DNA from: Eleusine coracana subsp. coracana
Lineage: Eukaryota > Streptophyta > Magnoliopsida > Poales > Poaceae
NCBI GenBank assembly: GCA_032690845.1
Contig: CM064426.1
Span: 66,762,403-66,826,402 of the forward strand
DNA: 64,000 nucleotides
Direction of reading: 5' to 3'
Shown: positions 1 to 11,756 of the stretch, piece by piece
Layout of the letters: every line of letters starts with the position of its first letter
How positions within the stretch are numbered: the first letter of the stretch is position 1
Notes under the pieces: generated by a model
Databases searched by the model: none
What the model was told of the DNA's origin: nothing
Seen by the model: the letters and a program-made list of their open reading frames with translations, nothing else
Program-made: the position numbers and the translations under genes

Positions 1-1984
1 AAGCATAAGGGATTGAAGAGGTATAGAACGATGAATCATTTTTTGGTTGGTGAGGCAGCAAAGACAGGTAAGAAAGAGATTTAGCACCGATTGACAATTA
101 TATTGGTGTGGTATATCAACAAATATATATTGATTCAGTAGATTACACAAGAATACAAGATGCAGCAGTGACATGTGGCTACTCAAGTGAAGACAATTAC
201 ACGAAAAAAACAAGGTGAAGACACTGAAGAAAGAATACCTATGACGAAGTAATATTAGAGCAAAATCAGCATGACAACATATGCTCTGGAGGAAAGAATA
301 GCAGCAGGTTGGGCTGGTAACAAGCATGTGCTTTGTTCTAAACCGAACTAATTTTGTTTCTATATCTACATCCATGCAATATTTTAGAGGTAGTTACGAA
401 AAACAAATGACCTGTCACATAGGGGAAAAAAACAAAATTGCTGAAACCGAATATTCCTTCGGTGCTTCCGAAAATTTACTCGGTTCCCTTTGTACCATAA
501 AAATTATCAAAATTCCCGTTGAGCCATCCATTAAAATTTTCATGTCCTATGTGCCACTGGCGGCAAATTCTGGCTGTGTCATCCATTACCCATATGTTTC
601 TCTATCAATATAAAAATGTGACAATATAATAAGAACAATTCTTCACATGTTACTCTATCAATATAAAAATGTACTAAAAATCTGGAGCAAAGGAAGTATT
701 TGTTTTCAGCGAGGGAAAATAGGTAAATGTTAAGCAATGGCACTAATAATTAAAAAAATCTTATCGCTTTGCTAGGTTCATCAATTTCAATGTTTTTCAT
801 GTCATAGAGGTGTTGAGCCAAATCAAGTCTAGACTGATCAATAAGAAGAAGAAAAGAAAATATAGTATTAGACTTTGACCAATCACGATAACTAAACAAA
901 CCCAGTTCCACCACAAGTTATGAAAGCAACTGAATTTCACTCAGTTTGTAAAAATAAAATTTGACATACACATTTCCAGTGCTCTATTTTATGCACATTG
1001 ATGCAACAAAAATATGTTTACCTGATTTTAACTGTTTTCTTCAAAACATGCCTAATTGTAATATGATTCTTTGAAGATCTAAAATTACAAAACTCTAACA
1101 ACATTATATTGTTGTTCGAGAGAAGTCATATTAATCTAAGCATTGTGTTTGAGTATTAGAGTTACACAACAAAAAATTTGTATGTCGTACTGAGCCAAAT
1201 AAAAATAATTTTTAATAAAATTATAGGTTAATACTATTTGAGATAAGAGAATCTATTTTACTATAAGCTGTAACAAAACTAACTTGTGCGGGTCAGCTTG
1301 CTAGTTCTAATTATGTCACAACATTCTAAAATGATTCAGATATAACTCTCTTATTTTAGTATATAAAACTTTTGAAGATGCAACCTAAAGCATGAATATA
1401 AATAATTGAAAATCGCACGATGCACCATTCACAACAGCTGCGCATACAAAATATAGGTTTTACAATATTTCAAAAATAACAACATAAATGACCTGCCACA
1501 ATAAAAAATCATATAATTTGATGACTAACACTCTAATACATCTCTATAAATAATGTTCTTCGTGCTTTTCTCTTCTAGATCAATCTCTTTGTTTGGATTG
1601 ACAAGCAGCCAAGTGGTTTTTTCGGACATAAAAATACACACAGAACACAAAGGCGAAAGGACCACCCTTACTGAGGCCAGGCCTCTCCTCTCCAAACGAC
1701 TGGTAATGGTCCTCTGTAATTTTCAAATGAGTGAGCATATTGGGGATCAGATGCATGGGAGCAGTCCATATACAATTCAGTCCGAAAAAAGAAAAGCAAA
1801 TTTTTATTCACCTCCTACATTAAAAATCATTTCTTCCTCGTCTTCAGGTCCTCTAATGATGTTTCATTCTCAGGTGGGTTCAAGCGATCTAATTCTTCCT
1901 TGAATAAAATATACAAGAAATGATGTTTCTATTAGCAAATAAACAAACAGTCCAACCTTGCAGGTAAAATGCAAAAATGAGTAC
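1..1984. other. AT-rich spacer, no clear complete gene
   Basis: This stretch is AT-rich and has no long open frame with a recognisable domain. On the minus strand around 757-846 there is a short coding-looking stretch beginning after a TTGATCAG acceptor-like site and reading SRLDLAQHLYDMKNIEID, but I could not find a donor for it. Near 1285-1306 a sequence ending TTGCTAGT resembles a Helitron 3' end but has no convincing hairpin. Confidence 0.4.
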
Positions 1985-3262
1985 ACACCATCAGTGGTGA
2001 ATCTAGGATTTTAGTTTAGGGTATGCCGTTTAAAAAATTTCATATATAATTCGGTAAATCCATTTTACCAATTCGATAATAATTATAAATTAACAATATA
2101 ATTTGATATATATGCACTAATTAACACAATAATACTTAAATTTATGGATTAAATTGAAACCATCCAATATAAATAGTTTCAAAAACCATACCAAAAATTG
2201 ATATATAGGCATAATAAAGTATAGGAGACTTACAATATGATGGATGATTTTAAAATTTTAGCGCTACTTAGCAATTAGCCAATTAGTAATTAAAGAACAT
2301 ATGGATTTTTTTAAAAAGCAAAGAACATGTGAAATAAATGAAGGATAAAATGCAAAAATTATAATACATAAATACCTGTAGATCACGCAATGTCTGGACA
2401 TAGTGGCATGAAGTGCGTTGCTTTGTTTTGCTGCTGCCGGAGATCTCTAGCGATCAGTACTACTAGTGATCGCACGCTGGTGATCCGCGATCACGTAAAC
2501 CTTTTCGGCGGCGGCAATAATTCTGGTTTTCTATTATTGATCGAGTCTAAGGCTAAGGCACAAAGTCGAGCGGCAATCAATCTCGTGACCTCCTACCGGC
2601 GGCTCCTTTTTCCTAAGTTCTGATCGATTTGGCGAGCGACAATCAGTCTCGTGACCTCCTGCCGGTGGCTCCTCGCTCCCAAGTCCTGACGGATTTGGCA
2701 TTTGGGCCAGCAGTGGACAGTCGTTTCTTTTGGGCCAGCGGGAATCAGGTTCGGGTCATGTGAGCCTGGATTGGACTAATCTTTTCTTTTTAGTTTTTCT
2801 GATTCCAATATCATATAGCAGTAGAATACTTATATGCACTTGCTGAACAAAAATTCAGGGTATGCCGGTGCATACTCGGCATACCCTGTAGCTCCGCCAC
2901 TGCACACCATCGATGTGTTCTGTCACATCGTCAGACTCCTAAATACCAGATTATAAGATGGGATCCTCGACTTCAGACTTTGTTGTACCTACCTGGACAG
3001 AAGACAATGTTTAGCATGGATATTAGAAAAGGAACACCGAAACCATGAACATGATGGGTGAAATGTGATATACGAAGGGTGGACTGCTCCCTAATCCTAT
3101 CTTCCGATCCTGAAGCTTTAAACGATATTCATGCTTGTATACACGACTTTTTGCATATCGTTGCCTTCGTTTGATAGATCTCTTGGAAGAAGCTCCATCT
3201 GTAGTCACAGGCACTTTTTGTTGACCCTTGGCAGGTTTAGTACGCGCCTCATCTGCAGTCAT
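1827..3262 (-). pseudogene. possible minus-strand gene remnant, unidentified
   Basis: Three short minus-strand stretches look coding and could be exons of one gene. The first is 3262-3023, a lysine/arginine-rich frame including KSRVYKHEYRLKL. The second is near 2950-2911, reading ESDDVTEHIDG and followed by a GTGTGT donor-like site. The third is 1899-1827, preceded by TTATTCAAG and reading EELDRLNPPENETSLEDL to a TGA stop. A hAT-like element (1992-2902) sits between the second and third, within a few bases of the putative donor. I do not recognise a family, exon phases do not join cleanly, and this may be chance or a captured fragment. Confidence 0.2.
1992..2902. mobile_element. non-autonomous hAT-like transposon with 8-bp target duplication
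   Basis: The element begins CAGTGGTGAATCTAGG and ends with the inverted counterpart CTGTAGCTCCGCCACTG. Both ends also carry GGGTATGCCG motifs in inverted orientation. It is flanked by identical 8-bp repeats CACACCAT at 1984-1991 and 2903-2910, as hAT elements produce. No transposase is encoded. The interior is AT-rich on the left; the right third is GC-richer, with the motif GTGACCTCCTRCCGGYGGCTCCT occurring twice near 2585 and 2653. Confidence 0.75.
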
Positions 3263-3782
3263 GGCACTTCATCAATCTTCTCCTGATGCGCATATTTGGT
3301 ACTGAACGAGACATCTATAAGTGCTGACGTGTACCTGCTAGAGCAAAGAAAAATTCTGAAGCAACATACGTTACAAGGCCATACATGAAAAAGAAGAAAA
3401 AGATAAGCACAATAGTTACCGAAAACAGAGATGAAAAATCAGTATAATCACTGTAACATATCCAGCGATCCAAGTATAACCACTAGCTCCTCTACATCCT
3501 GTGAGCAGATAAACCGTAAAAGCCTTGCTACAAATAGAACATAGAATCAGACCAGGAAAAAACAAAAGAACATGATTAAGCTGCCAACTCAACGAAATCT
3601 AAAGCAAGTACTAATGATGAGTCATTGAAACAAAAAAATCAACAGGCTTTGGTGTCGGATATGACTGAAGGGACATTAACGACTCACACAACATTGAGCT
3701 GCAGGATCTTAATGTGTTGCGTAAAAACGGGGGGTAAAGATTTAAGGGATTATCCAGGGCCGGATCAGAGCACGACAACATT

Positions 3783-4549
3783 CAGGGTCTGTTTGTGTTG
3801 AAGGATTTTTACAGGAATTTCATAAGAACTCAATTCCTCAGGAATGCTGATGTCATGTAGCGTTTGGAATGAAGGAATGCGATTTTCCTTTCCTCTGGAA
3901 AGGGTTACTTTCCTCCACAAAACACAGAAAAAATAAAATCTACTCAAACCCAAGGATTTCGCTAAAGCCAAAGGTAACGCACGCTCGCGATGGAACATGT
4001 CGCTAGCATCAAGGCTGCCGAAGCTTGACTGAAACATTGCCCTCACTTTCGCCTCCAAAATCCCCAACGGCTCCTAGTCCTAGGTGCTTTAGCTTAGGAA
4101 AGGATAAGAGCAGATCGATGCCTGGATGCTGCTCGTTGAGTGCAGAAATGGAGGCTTGTTGGCGATTTAGATGACGATAGAGAAAAACAGACGGGGAGAA
4201 AACGAAGAAAGGAGAGGAACTGAGAGCATCGGAATAGATAAGCTCGCTCTAGTGACTGGACCAATTGTCGGCTGAGTTAACGTAGTAACACTTTGGGGTT
4301 AAGCAAATTTTATTAGAAAGTGATTTATGTGCATTAAATAATAACAATACAACTCTTAAAGATTTTATTTAGTTACATTAATATTTATGTTTATGTGTTT
4401 TATTCCTGCATTCCAAATACCGTTATTTCTTTATTCCTCTATTTTAGATTTCTATGGTTTTATCACATCCTCAATTCCTGTATTTTCTCCGTTTCTATGT
4501 TTTTTTTCTATTCCTTTATTTTTTATTCCTCCATTCCAAATATAGCCTG
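3783..4549. mobile_element. probable terminal-inverted-repeat element (hAT-type ends)
   Basis: The left end reads CAGGGTCTGTTTGTGTTGAA and the right end, reverse-complemented, reads CAGGCTATATTTGGAATGGA, an imperfect inverted pair. Interior sequence near both ends is rich in AGGAATNNN/ATTCCT motifs, also in inverted arrangement. I found no exact 8-bp target duplication (ACAACATT against AGACTTTT). The 100-residue minus-strand frame at 3765-4067 lies largely inside this element and has no recognisable domain. Confidence 0.4.
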
Positions 4550-6414
4550 AGACTTTTACCGTTATAGCAGACCAACAATAGCTTTCCCGGCTACAGGCTG
4601 CGTCTTGAGTGATCCCCCAGACGATGCACCGGTGAACGACGTTGACAAGGTCGAGCGGTGGCTCAACGAAACAGATAGACCTGTGTTGTAGAAAAGGAAA
4701 GACTCTGTCATATTGTCGTGTACGGGTAATCTACTCCTGCCTTATGTGGACACGAAAATCCACACGTGTGATCAAAGAGATCTGCTTAACTCCAGTACAA
4801 GTTCAACACAAAGAAATCAGAGTGTGCCAGTCAATTTTTTCTGCAAATCGATTTTGCGGACAACCTTTTCAATGGAAGGAAGCTGTAAGGACCGAAGGTG
4901 TACTGAAGGGGGGGGGGGGGGGGGGAGGGGTTGGGTTGAATCGGTAAGATACCATAAATTTGAATACTTTAATTTCACACCACTAGATCCTAGCAATCTT
5001 GCAACCTAACAATTCTAGTAGGCCACGACCCTACACATGCTAATGTCCATGATGAGTATAAAGCGTAGAAGCTAAACACACTAGCCTATACAAGCCACAA
5101 GTCACCCTATTAACTAGAGCACACAAATACGGAATAGTAAAGAGAGGTTAAGGAATGATCATGATTTTTTCCTGAGGTCTCGAAAAATAGCGCCTTCTCC
5201 TACGCCTTGTTAGACCACTCTCGTTGGAGTCTGGTCCCTCCCGCCACCAAGTGGAATTCTCGTACACGAGCCCGCAATCACTCCCAGAGTAATGACACGG
5301 TCGCGTCACCGCTGCCATCAAGACACAAGCTTGCCTACCTCGAAAACTTGCCGGACTCCCCGAGCCGACACGAGCGCTCACTTTTGATGCCCCTTTTACC
5401 GGCGGGCTCAAACCGTGTACAAAGGTATGACATCCTCCACAACCAATCTTGATAGGCTCGATCACCGACACCTAACCGGTCGAGATCCCACCATAGACTA
5501 AGAGTAATATCCTAGATCACACCCTCAAAGACACCTTAACCTTAGATATGCAAGATGCTTAAGTTACTCTCACTAGCACTCTCAAGATATGCAATATCTT
5601 CTCCTAGTGCTCCTCTCTTTTCCTCATGGCTCTTTACAATTGCTCTCAGCTATTCCACTGGTCAAGAGAGGTCTCCAAGACCCTAACAATGAAGTTATAT
5701 AGGCTTTCAACCTTAAACTAGTCATTGCTCCATAAAATCACCTTTCTGGACCCAATGACCGGACTGTCTGGTCTCTCTAGAACGGCTCCAAGAACCGCTC
5801 GCTGCTATATCCAGACAACTTCTCTGAACTGACCGGACCGTCCGGTCTCTTTCGCATCCTGTGCATTCCAAAAGGTTTCTCGATGTTGCTTTCTCTCCGT
5901 CCTATGCAAGTCCACACATATCGGACTGTCCGGTCTGTAGATCACTGACCTGAAGTCCTAGACGATGTCTCACGTCATGGAGCGACACGCCATCACCAGT
6001 TCACCACGGTCCTGGCAGCGGTCTCGAACGCCCAGACACGATGACGATGACTGGTGTTGAGCTCGTGAGCTTGGGTGGGATGACGAAGCTAGAACTAACG
6101 ACGCTTTTGATGATTCGGTGAGACCACAAGCTCGTCCTTGGCACATTGAAAAGAAGAGCACCTGCCAAGAGATGGCGTGGCGAGTAATACTAGCAAATGA
6201 CATCTAGGCTAGCTGGTGCTATGCTTTTGTGAGCAAAGGAGTGTGGGAGAGAGTAGTAGAGAGGACACCGGCTATGGCTTTTCGTTCCTCCAAAAATGGC
6301 TATGGCCTCTATAGGACATGCATTAGACATGATGGTGGAGTGTGGAGGAGAAAACAAGCTGTCGTAGATCATGCGTGTGGAAGAGAAAAGAAGCCTCCTC
6401 GTTCGCTCTTAAAA
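4550..6414. repeat. retroelement-like sequence with G18 tract and CCGGTC motifs
   Basis: No gene is supported here. From about 4884 the sequence has the style of a grass retrotransposon LTR: a GAAGG(G)n tract followed by GTTGGGTTGAATCGGT, then a GC-richer block. Between 5757 and 5940 variants of GGACCGTCCGGTC recur at least four times. I could not define LTR ends, a target duplication or a partner copy in this window, so a solo LTR is only a suggestion. Confidence 0.3.
4908..4925 (+). repeat. poly-G tract (18 G)
   Basis: An uninterrupted run of 18 guanines followed by AGGGG. Its length is likely unstable in cloning and sequencing, so the exact count should be treated with caution. Confidence 0.85.
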
Positions 6415-8754
6415 TCTAGAAATTCTCATATTAATTAAAAAAATAAAAAAAGAAAAATTACTCACCACTGCCATTATAAAAAAATTTAGATCAAAATACT
6501 CTTTCACATAATTTTAAATTACCTACCATTAATATTATGTAATTTATCCACCACCGCCATTATAAAAATAATAGACTAAAATACCCTTCCATATAATTTT
6601 AAATTACTCACCTTCCTACGTGCCCTTAGAAAAAATATCTAAAATTGTTCAAGAATACACTCTACTTTCAATTAAATTGACTCTTTAGCAAGATATATAG
6701 TTATATACATAGAAAATACTCTACATACAAGAAGCAAAGTATATCCCCGGAGGGGTACCACATACATAGTATTTGGTCATCTTCTATTTATTAATAAAAG
6801 GAGATGACCTTCTCACCATAATGCCTAGGAAAAAAGAGAAATACCCTCTAAATTCTCACAAAAAAGTAAAAGATCTAGCCATCCATTATCCCTACGATAA
6901 TCTCACAGGGAGATCCAACCCTTAATTTCCTTCTTTTGCTTACATGTCACGTCTTCATAACCTAGTAGCCACAGTAAACTCTCTTTGACGCAACAGCCGC
7001 CATGCTGGTCCCGAAGGATTGTCCTCCATGCTAACCATGACGAGGTGTGTCCTGTCCATGATGCAGACCACCGTATTCAGGTGATTATGACTTTTTTATG
7101 CTAATTAACGGTGATGTTTTTGCTAGGGGTTGTCTTCGATCTGGAAGACTGATGAATCTTACCATGCTGCGCTTGTGCCACACATGTTAATTACTGGAAT
7201 CGAGATCTCAATCACGGTGCTGTTGAACTAGTTAATCAGTACGCGGTGGTGAGGAATATCTAGCACCAGGGCACTAGTAGGCGGCAGTCATGACAAAGAT
7301 GATAATCAAGGAGGCAGATGCAGCGGCAGCTGTGCGGGTGTTATTATCTGTATATGTCTACAAATTGCTCATACCTCTGGGATGCCCGTTGAGAAGCAAG
7401 ACAGATTGATGAGATTGGAACTGCCTATACATACTGTTGAATGGTAGGAGTAGGATTGGAGTAGCAATTACAGGCAACGGGTAGGTGGTGCCGAATGTTT
7501 CGCCCCAACCTCGTCACCTTCAAAGAACGTGGTCAAGATGTAGGACAGTGAGCACGAGCATACACATAAAGAAACGGGCATGCGGTGGCTTCAGGATATC
7601 ATGTCCGTCATTCCGGCCCTGGTGTTGCGCTGCTTTCTTCCTCGTGAATTTTTTCTAGCAAGAACAAACTGGCAGCAGGAGGACGCCTGAGTTTAACTAA
7701 ATATGTACAATTGCGTATTCTCAAATTCGTGGCAGTGGATTGACAAATCACTTCGGCATGCAACATCAGTCGGGCTCTGCAGTTTGTAAAACCTGATCCT
7801 GTGCTGCTGTCGATAGGAGGCAGCAGGAAAAGAGCGTGCACGCGGGGGCACCTGAAGACAATAAAGGCTGATGACCGAATCTTTTTTGTTTGCCAGACAT
7901 CAGTACGTTTTGACGCTAACGAGGCCTTACAAACAATGAGAATGAATCTTAATGATGAGAGTTTCTACAGGATGAAAAGCTATGTTGGATCAACAGAACC
8001 AATCCAAATACGTACACATACCACAAAGGTTCGTTTTCCTTTTTTTTTCCCTATCAGTTCTGTCCATGTACTTTAATCTCTACAATCTATTAATTAAGGT
8101 ACGATCGTTCACTTCGTGTCTACAAAGTTAGAGATTGAATCCAAATCGGTTTCGTACCTTCTATATCAAGTACTGAATTGTAAAAATCATAACTCTTACA
8201 TCCGGAGCTCAAATGAGACAAACTTGAACTCTATCTTTTAGCTCTCGAAATGTTCTACAACTTTGGTATTCAATAGAAGTTTAGATCCCGCAGTTTTGAT
8301 TTCCAAATATACAATACAAAAATATTTGTTCTGATTCGGACTCCTCTGCGTAGGTTTCTATGCAGGACCCATATCTTCTAGCTCTGTAGTATATATTTCG
8401 AAAAGGTATCAACGAGATCTACAACTTTTGTATTTTAACTTTTTCTATTAGAGCAAGTATACAATTTCAAAATCGCGTTGTAATACAGTGCTATTTGTGG
8501 ACTCTGTGAATTAATTTTTCCTTCCGGATAAAGGTTCTAGAATATGATAAATAATGGTGATAAAATTGTTACTTTTGATATATAAAATGATATACTAAGA
8601 AGCACCAACAATAATATAAATATAATATTTCATGTAAAAAATGTTAATAATATTGTATATATCTAATAATTATATTGTATAAATAATTTATATTTAAATT
8701 ATAAAGAGTGTTTTGTTTTTTAAAGTCCGTAGCAATGCACCGACACTTTGCTAG
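6415..8754 (+). mobile_element. candidate non-autonomous Helitron
   Basis: The proposed 5' end follows an A and reads TCTAGAAATTCTCATATTAA, then the AT-rich subterminal phrases ACTCACCACTGCCATTATAA and CTAAAATACCCTTCCATATA that recur elsewhere in this window. The proposed 3' end reads AGCAATGCACCGACACTTTG then CTAG followed by T, as expected for A^T insertion, though the hairpin is degenerate. No Rep/helicase is encoded. The interior holds GC-richer pieces (about 6960-7960) that could be captured host sequence, but no frame there is convincing. Boundaries were read by eye. Confidence 0.3.
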
Positions 8755-10665
8755 TATAATAATATAACCAGTCATGTAAAGATAATAATATAACCAGATA
8801 ATGATAACATATTGAGTATTAATTCGACAAATGAAATTGTCAAAAGAGAATTAGTTGTATAAAAAAAGCTTTATTCTATCTTATTTTGGCCTTTTAATTT
8901 AAAATTTTTGTGGTGTTAGCAAATCACTCTGATTATTGGATACGCATTTTGACATGGACCCATGAGTTTAACTGACATAGTTAGCAAATCACCGTAATCA
9001 GAAGTGAATTTTTATGCTCCACTGATCAACGCGGATCTCCACAACATTGGATATATAAGGAGGGATATCCGTGCGGTTCCTGTCATCCAACATACATTGT
9101 ACAAAATCCATCCCTAAGATACTAATTAAGGGCGCCGTAGGAGCAATGTCGATCACCTTGACATCTTATCTGACGCAATCCCCTGGGTAACTATAATGAC
9201 ACCGATGACCAGTGAGACTTGCTACTCACCGTTAAAGAGGCTCTGCTCTCACGCCGGTGACTTCTTCATCGATATCTACCTCAATCCTGACAATTTCATC
9301 AGCATTAGAGGCGCTCGTGGCTTCATTAAATTCCACAATTGTGTTAGGTGATCATGTAATTGACTATTAGATCCTGCAGATAAGTCTTTACCGATAGTGT
9401 TAGCTTTAACAGTATAATATATGAATTGTACTTAAATAGGTTGAACCCTGTGCGCGCGTGGTCTACCTTTTTAATTTTCTTCTATATATTTCTGTTAATG
9501 AAAAACATATAACTGATCGATGTGGGATACCATCAATAAAATTATGATTCTGGCTTCATAATAAGTTGCGCAACAATGGCAGTATGGCGCTAGAGGCACC
9601 ATGATATAGTATATTTACCAAGTAAAATTGATATGATTTAAGGAATGGGAACTGTGGTGGCCGTTAAAGGGATATAATATCCTTCACCAGATTTGCTCAA
9701 AACATCAAATAGAATCAGAAGAATATAAGAACAAAGGCACTGAGAAAGAAATTACTAGCTTCAGTGATGAATTAAAACGAAAAGATGACTGTTGGCAGAG
9801 GTTTCATAAAATGACTTCAACAGAGATAGCATAACACACAGACGGAAGCACTACTGTTGCGATGATTTCTTGACCCCATATAACTTTATTGAGATGCAAC
9901 ATCTAACATCTTTCAAGAGGGATGATCCATTCCGCGCATATCGATTGATGTCAGGGTTATAATTCACATATTTAACTAATGGCATTTGCTGGTCGTGGAA
10001 ATGTCCTTTTTTATAGAGATTAAATAAATTAGATAGGTAATTCAGGTGGGTGACCCTATCAACACTTAAGAGTTGGAAGCATGGGAAAAGGTAGCTAGCT
10101 GTTTGTCCTTTTTTTTGTAACGTGCGGTAGGACAACCAAAATTTATTGTAGGATATTTGTTCAAGTTTAATATCATTTTGTCCTATATATAAAATTTTTT
10201 AAACAATGAAATTCTAAAAAGAAATTTGTAAATAAAAATGTGCAAGATGTGTTTATACATTTAGCAAACTGTTGATGACACTAGCACCGCGCAATTGCGC
10301 GAGCTAACATGCTAGTTACAAAATGAACAGTACATTGTTCAGCCCAATTCAACCACACTAACACATAGGCAAAAAATTTGACTAACCAATCCCAGGCGCG
10401 GCAGGGCGCGCCTAATTACCTAGTCCTACTTAGGGCCCTTAAGCACTCAACACCAACGACGGGCGGCGCTGTCCATGGAGCCTCAAAGCAACGTGGACTA
10501 TGGCCGCCGTACTTGGTGATGTGCTCGCGGCGATTCTCTTTCGTCTCTTGCATCTGTCACCTATTTTTATGTAAATAAAATAGGACTGAAGGTAGTACCA
10601 AGCATTTGGCCTATGCTGAAACATGCCATTTCCAATATCAGTAGCATAGTATGGTAGTGGATTCA
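8755..10665. other. gene-free spacer with Helitron-like 3' terminus
   Basis: No gene is supported. A GC-balanced patch at about 9010-9350 may be a captured fragment, but it has no domain I recognise. At 10288-10301 there is a perfect 14-bp palindrome CGCGCAATTGCGCG followed 10 bases later by CTAG and T at 10312-10316, the arrangement of a Helitron 3' hairpin and terminus. No matching 5' end was located. Confidence 0.35.
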
Positions 10666-10861
10666 GTGTCTGCTACTACGGACGCTTATGGTGCATTATT
10701 GAAAACAAATTTTATAATAGTGTCACATGAAGAACTAGAAATTTTCTTATTAACCAGGAAAAAAGTAAGAAAAATTATATCGATCAGTGTCATTTGAGAG
10801 AAAACGACTAAACTACCCCAATACATGTTCTAAAAATTACTAGTTATCATCATAACAATGA
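10666..10861. repeat. dispersed repeat, second copy at 27748-27941
   Basis: This about 195-bp stretch, starting GTGTCTGCTACTACGGACGC, is closely matched in the same orientation at 27748-27941. The similarity ends at about 10861, roughly 12 bases before the duplication with 50.88 kb begins. The phrase structure (a line about contraction to ACTACCCCAATACATGTTC and CATTATAGAAC) resembles Helitron-like subterminal sequence elsewhere in the window. Confidence 0.7.
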
Positions 10862-11277
10862 AATAGACTAAGATATCCATACATATGTTTTCTAAATTAG
10901 CAACCACTACCATTATAGAACAAGTTAAAAGTGTCCATATAAATTCTTGAATTATTTATTGCTCTCGTTATAGAAATAATAAGCCAATAAATACCATATT
11001 TGGAAAATAAAAAATAATGTAATAATAAATTAATAAGGCATGTAATATAATACAACATTGATATAGTTAGATTATTGAGATTAGCCACATAAATATACAA
11101 ATCAAATCGTTAATTTTATAACAACATTGCCAAATTTTTCAATTATATAATTTGAGTCAAAAAGGAAAATATTAAAAAAATGTGTAGTCGAGACAACAAT
11201 TATTCCAGCATACATAAGAAAATATCCTAAAGAAAGTAACATAAAGAAATATAAAGCACTTCCATAATTTTCCATCA

Positions 11278-11756
11278 GAAAAAGTCTATTTTACTCACTC
11301 AAAAAAAATCATTTTGTCTAATTTATTCCCTATACAAAATATTGGCTTAATTTACTCCACAAATAATTTAAGTCGGTGCAATCTCAAATATAGTCTGTTT
11401 TGTTTCTATTAGTTCGATCTGAATTTGAAGCTAAATTTTTGTATAACTATAGATGATAATAATCACTATGTAAACCAATATTTTTTATTTTTTCCGTGGG
11501 AGTCTTGTAGCAATTTTAGAAGTCTAGTATTAGATGCTGATAAACTATAAAAAATATATTTAAAATATACTTTATATTTTTTAGCGTAGGGTTCGATGAA
11601 AACTTATGCAAAATTTGAGTACTAAATTCAAATTGTACAGAAAAAAAAAAACAAATAGCGGTAGGGAGTATAGTGCACTGACTTGATTTGTTTGATGGAG
11701 TATGTGGAGGTAAATGGACAATGTAGATTGTTCGAGTGAGTAAAATAGACTTTTTC
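11278..11756. mobile_element. MITE-like element in both duplication copies
   Basis: The left end reads GAAAAAGTCTATTTTACTCA and the right end is its inverted match TGAGTAAAATAGACTTTTTC. The same element lies at 51288-51735 in copy B, so it predates the duplication. No coding capacity. The terminal sequence resembles the MITE at 32874-33413 (AAAGTCCACTTTACTC), pointing to a related family. Confidence 0.6.

Noticed and set aside
1255..1310. Helitron 3' end ending TTGCTAGT
   Set aside because: No stable hairpin lies just upstream and no 5' partner was found.
4642..5471. Overlapping frames near the G18 tract
   Set aside because: Glycine runs come from the homopolymer, and the rest has no domain and resembles LTR-like sequence.
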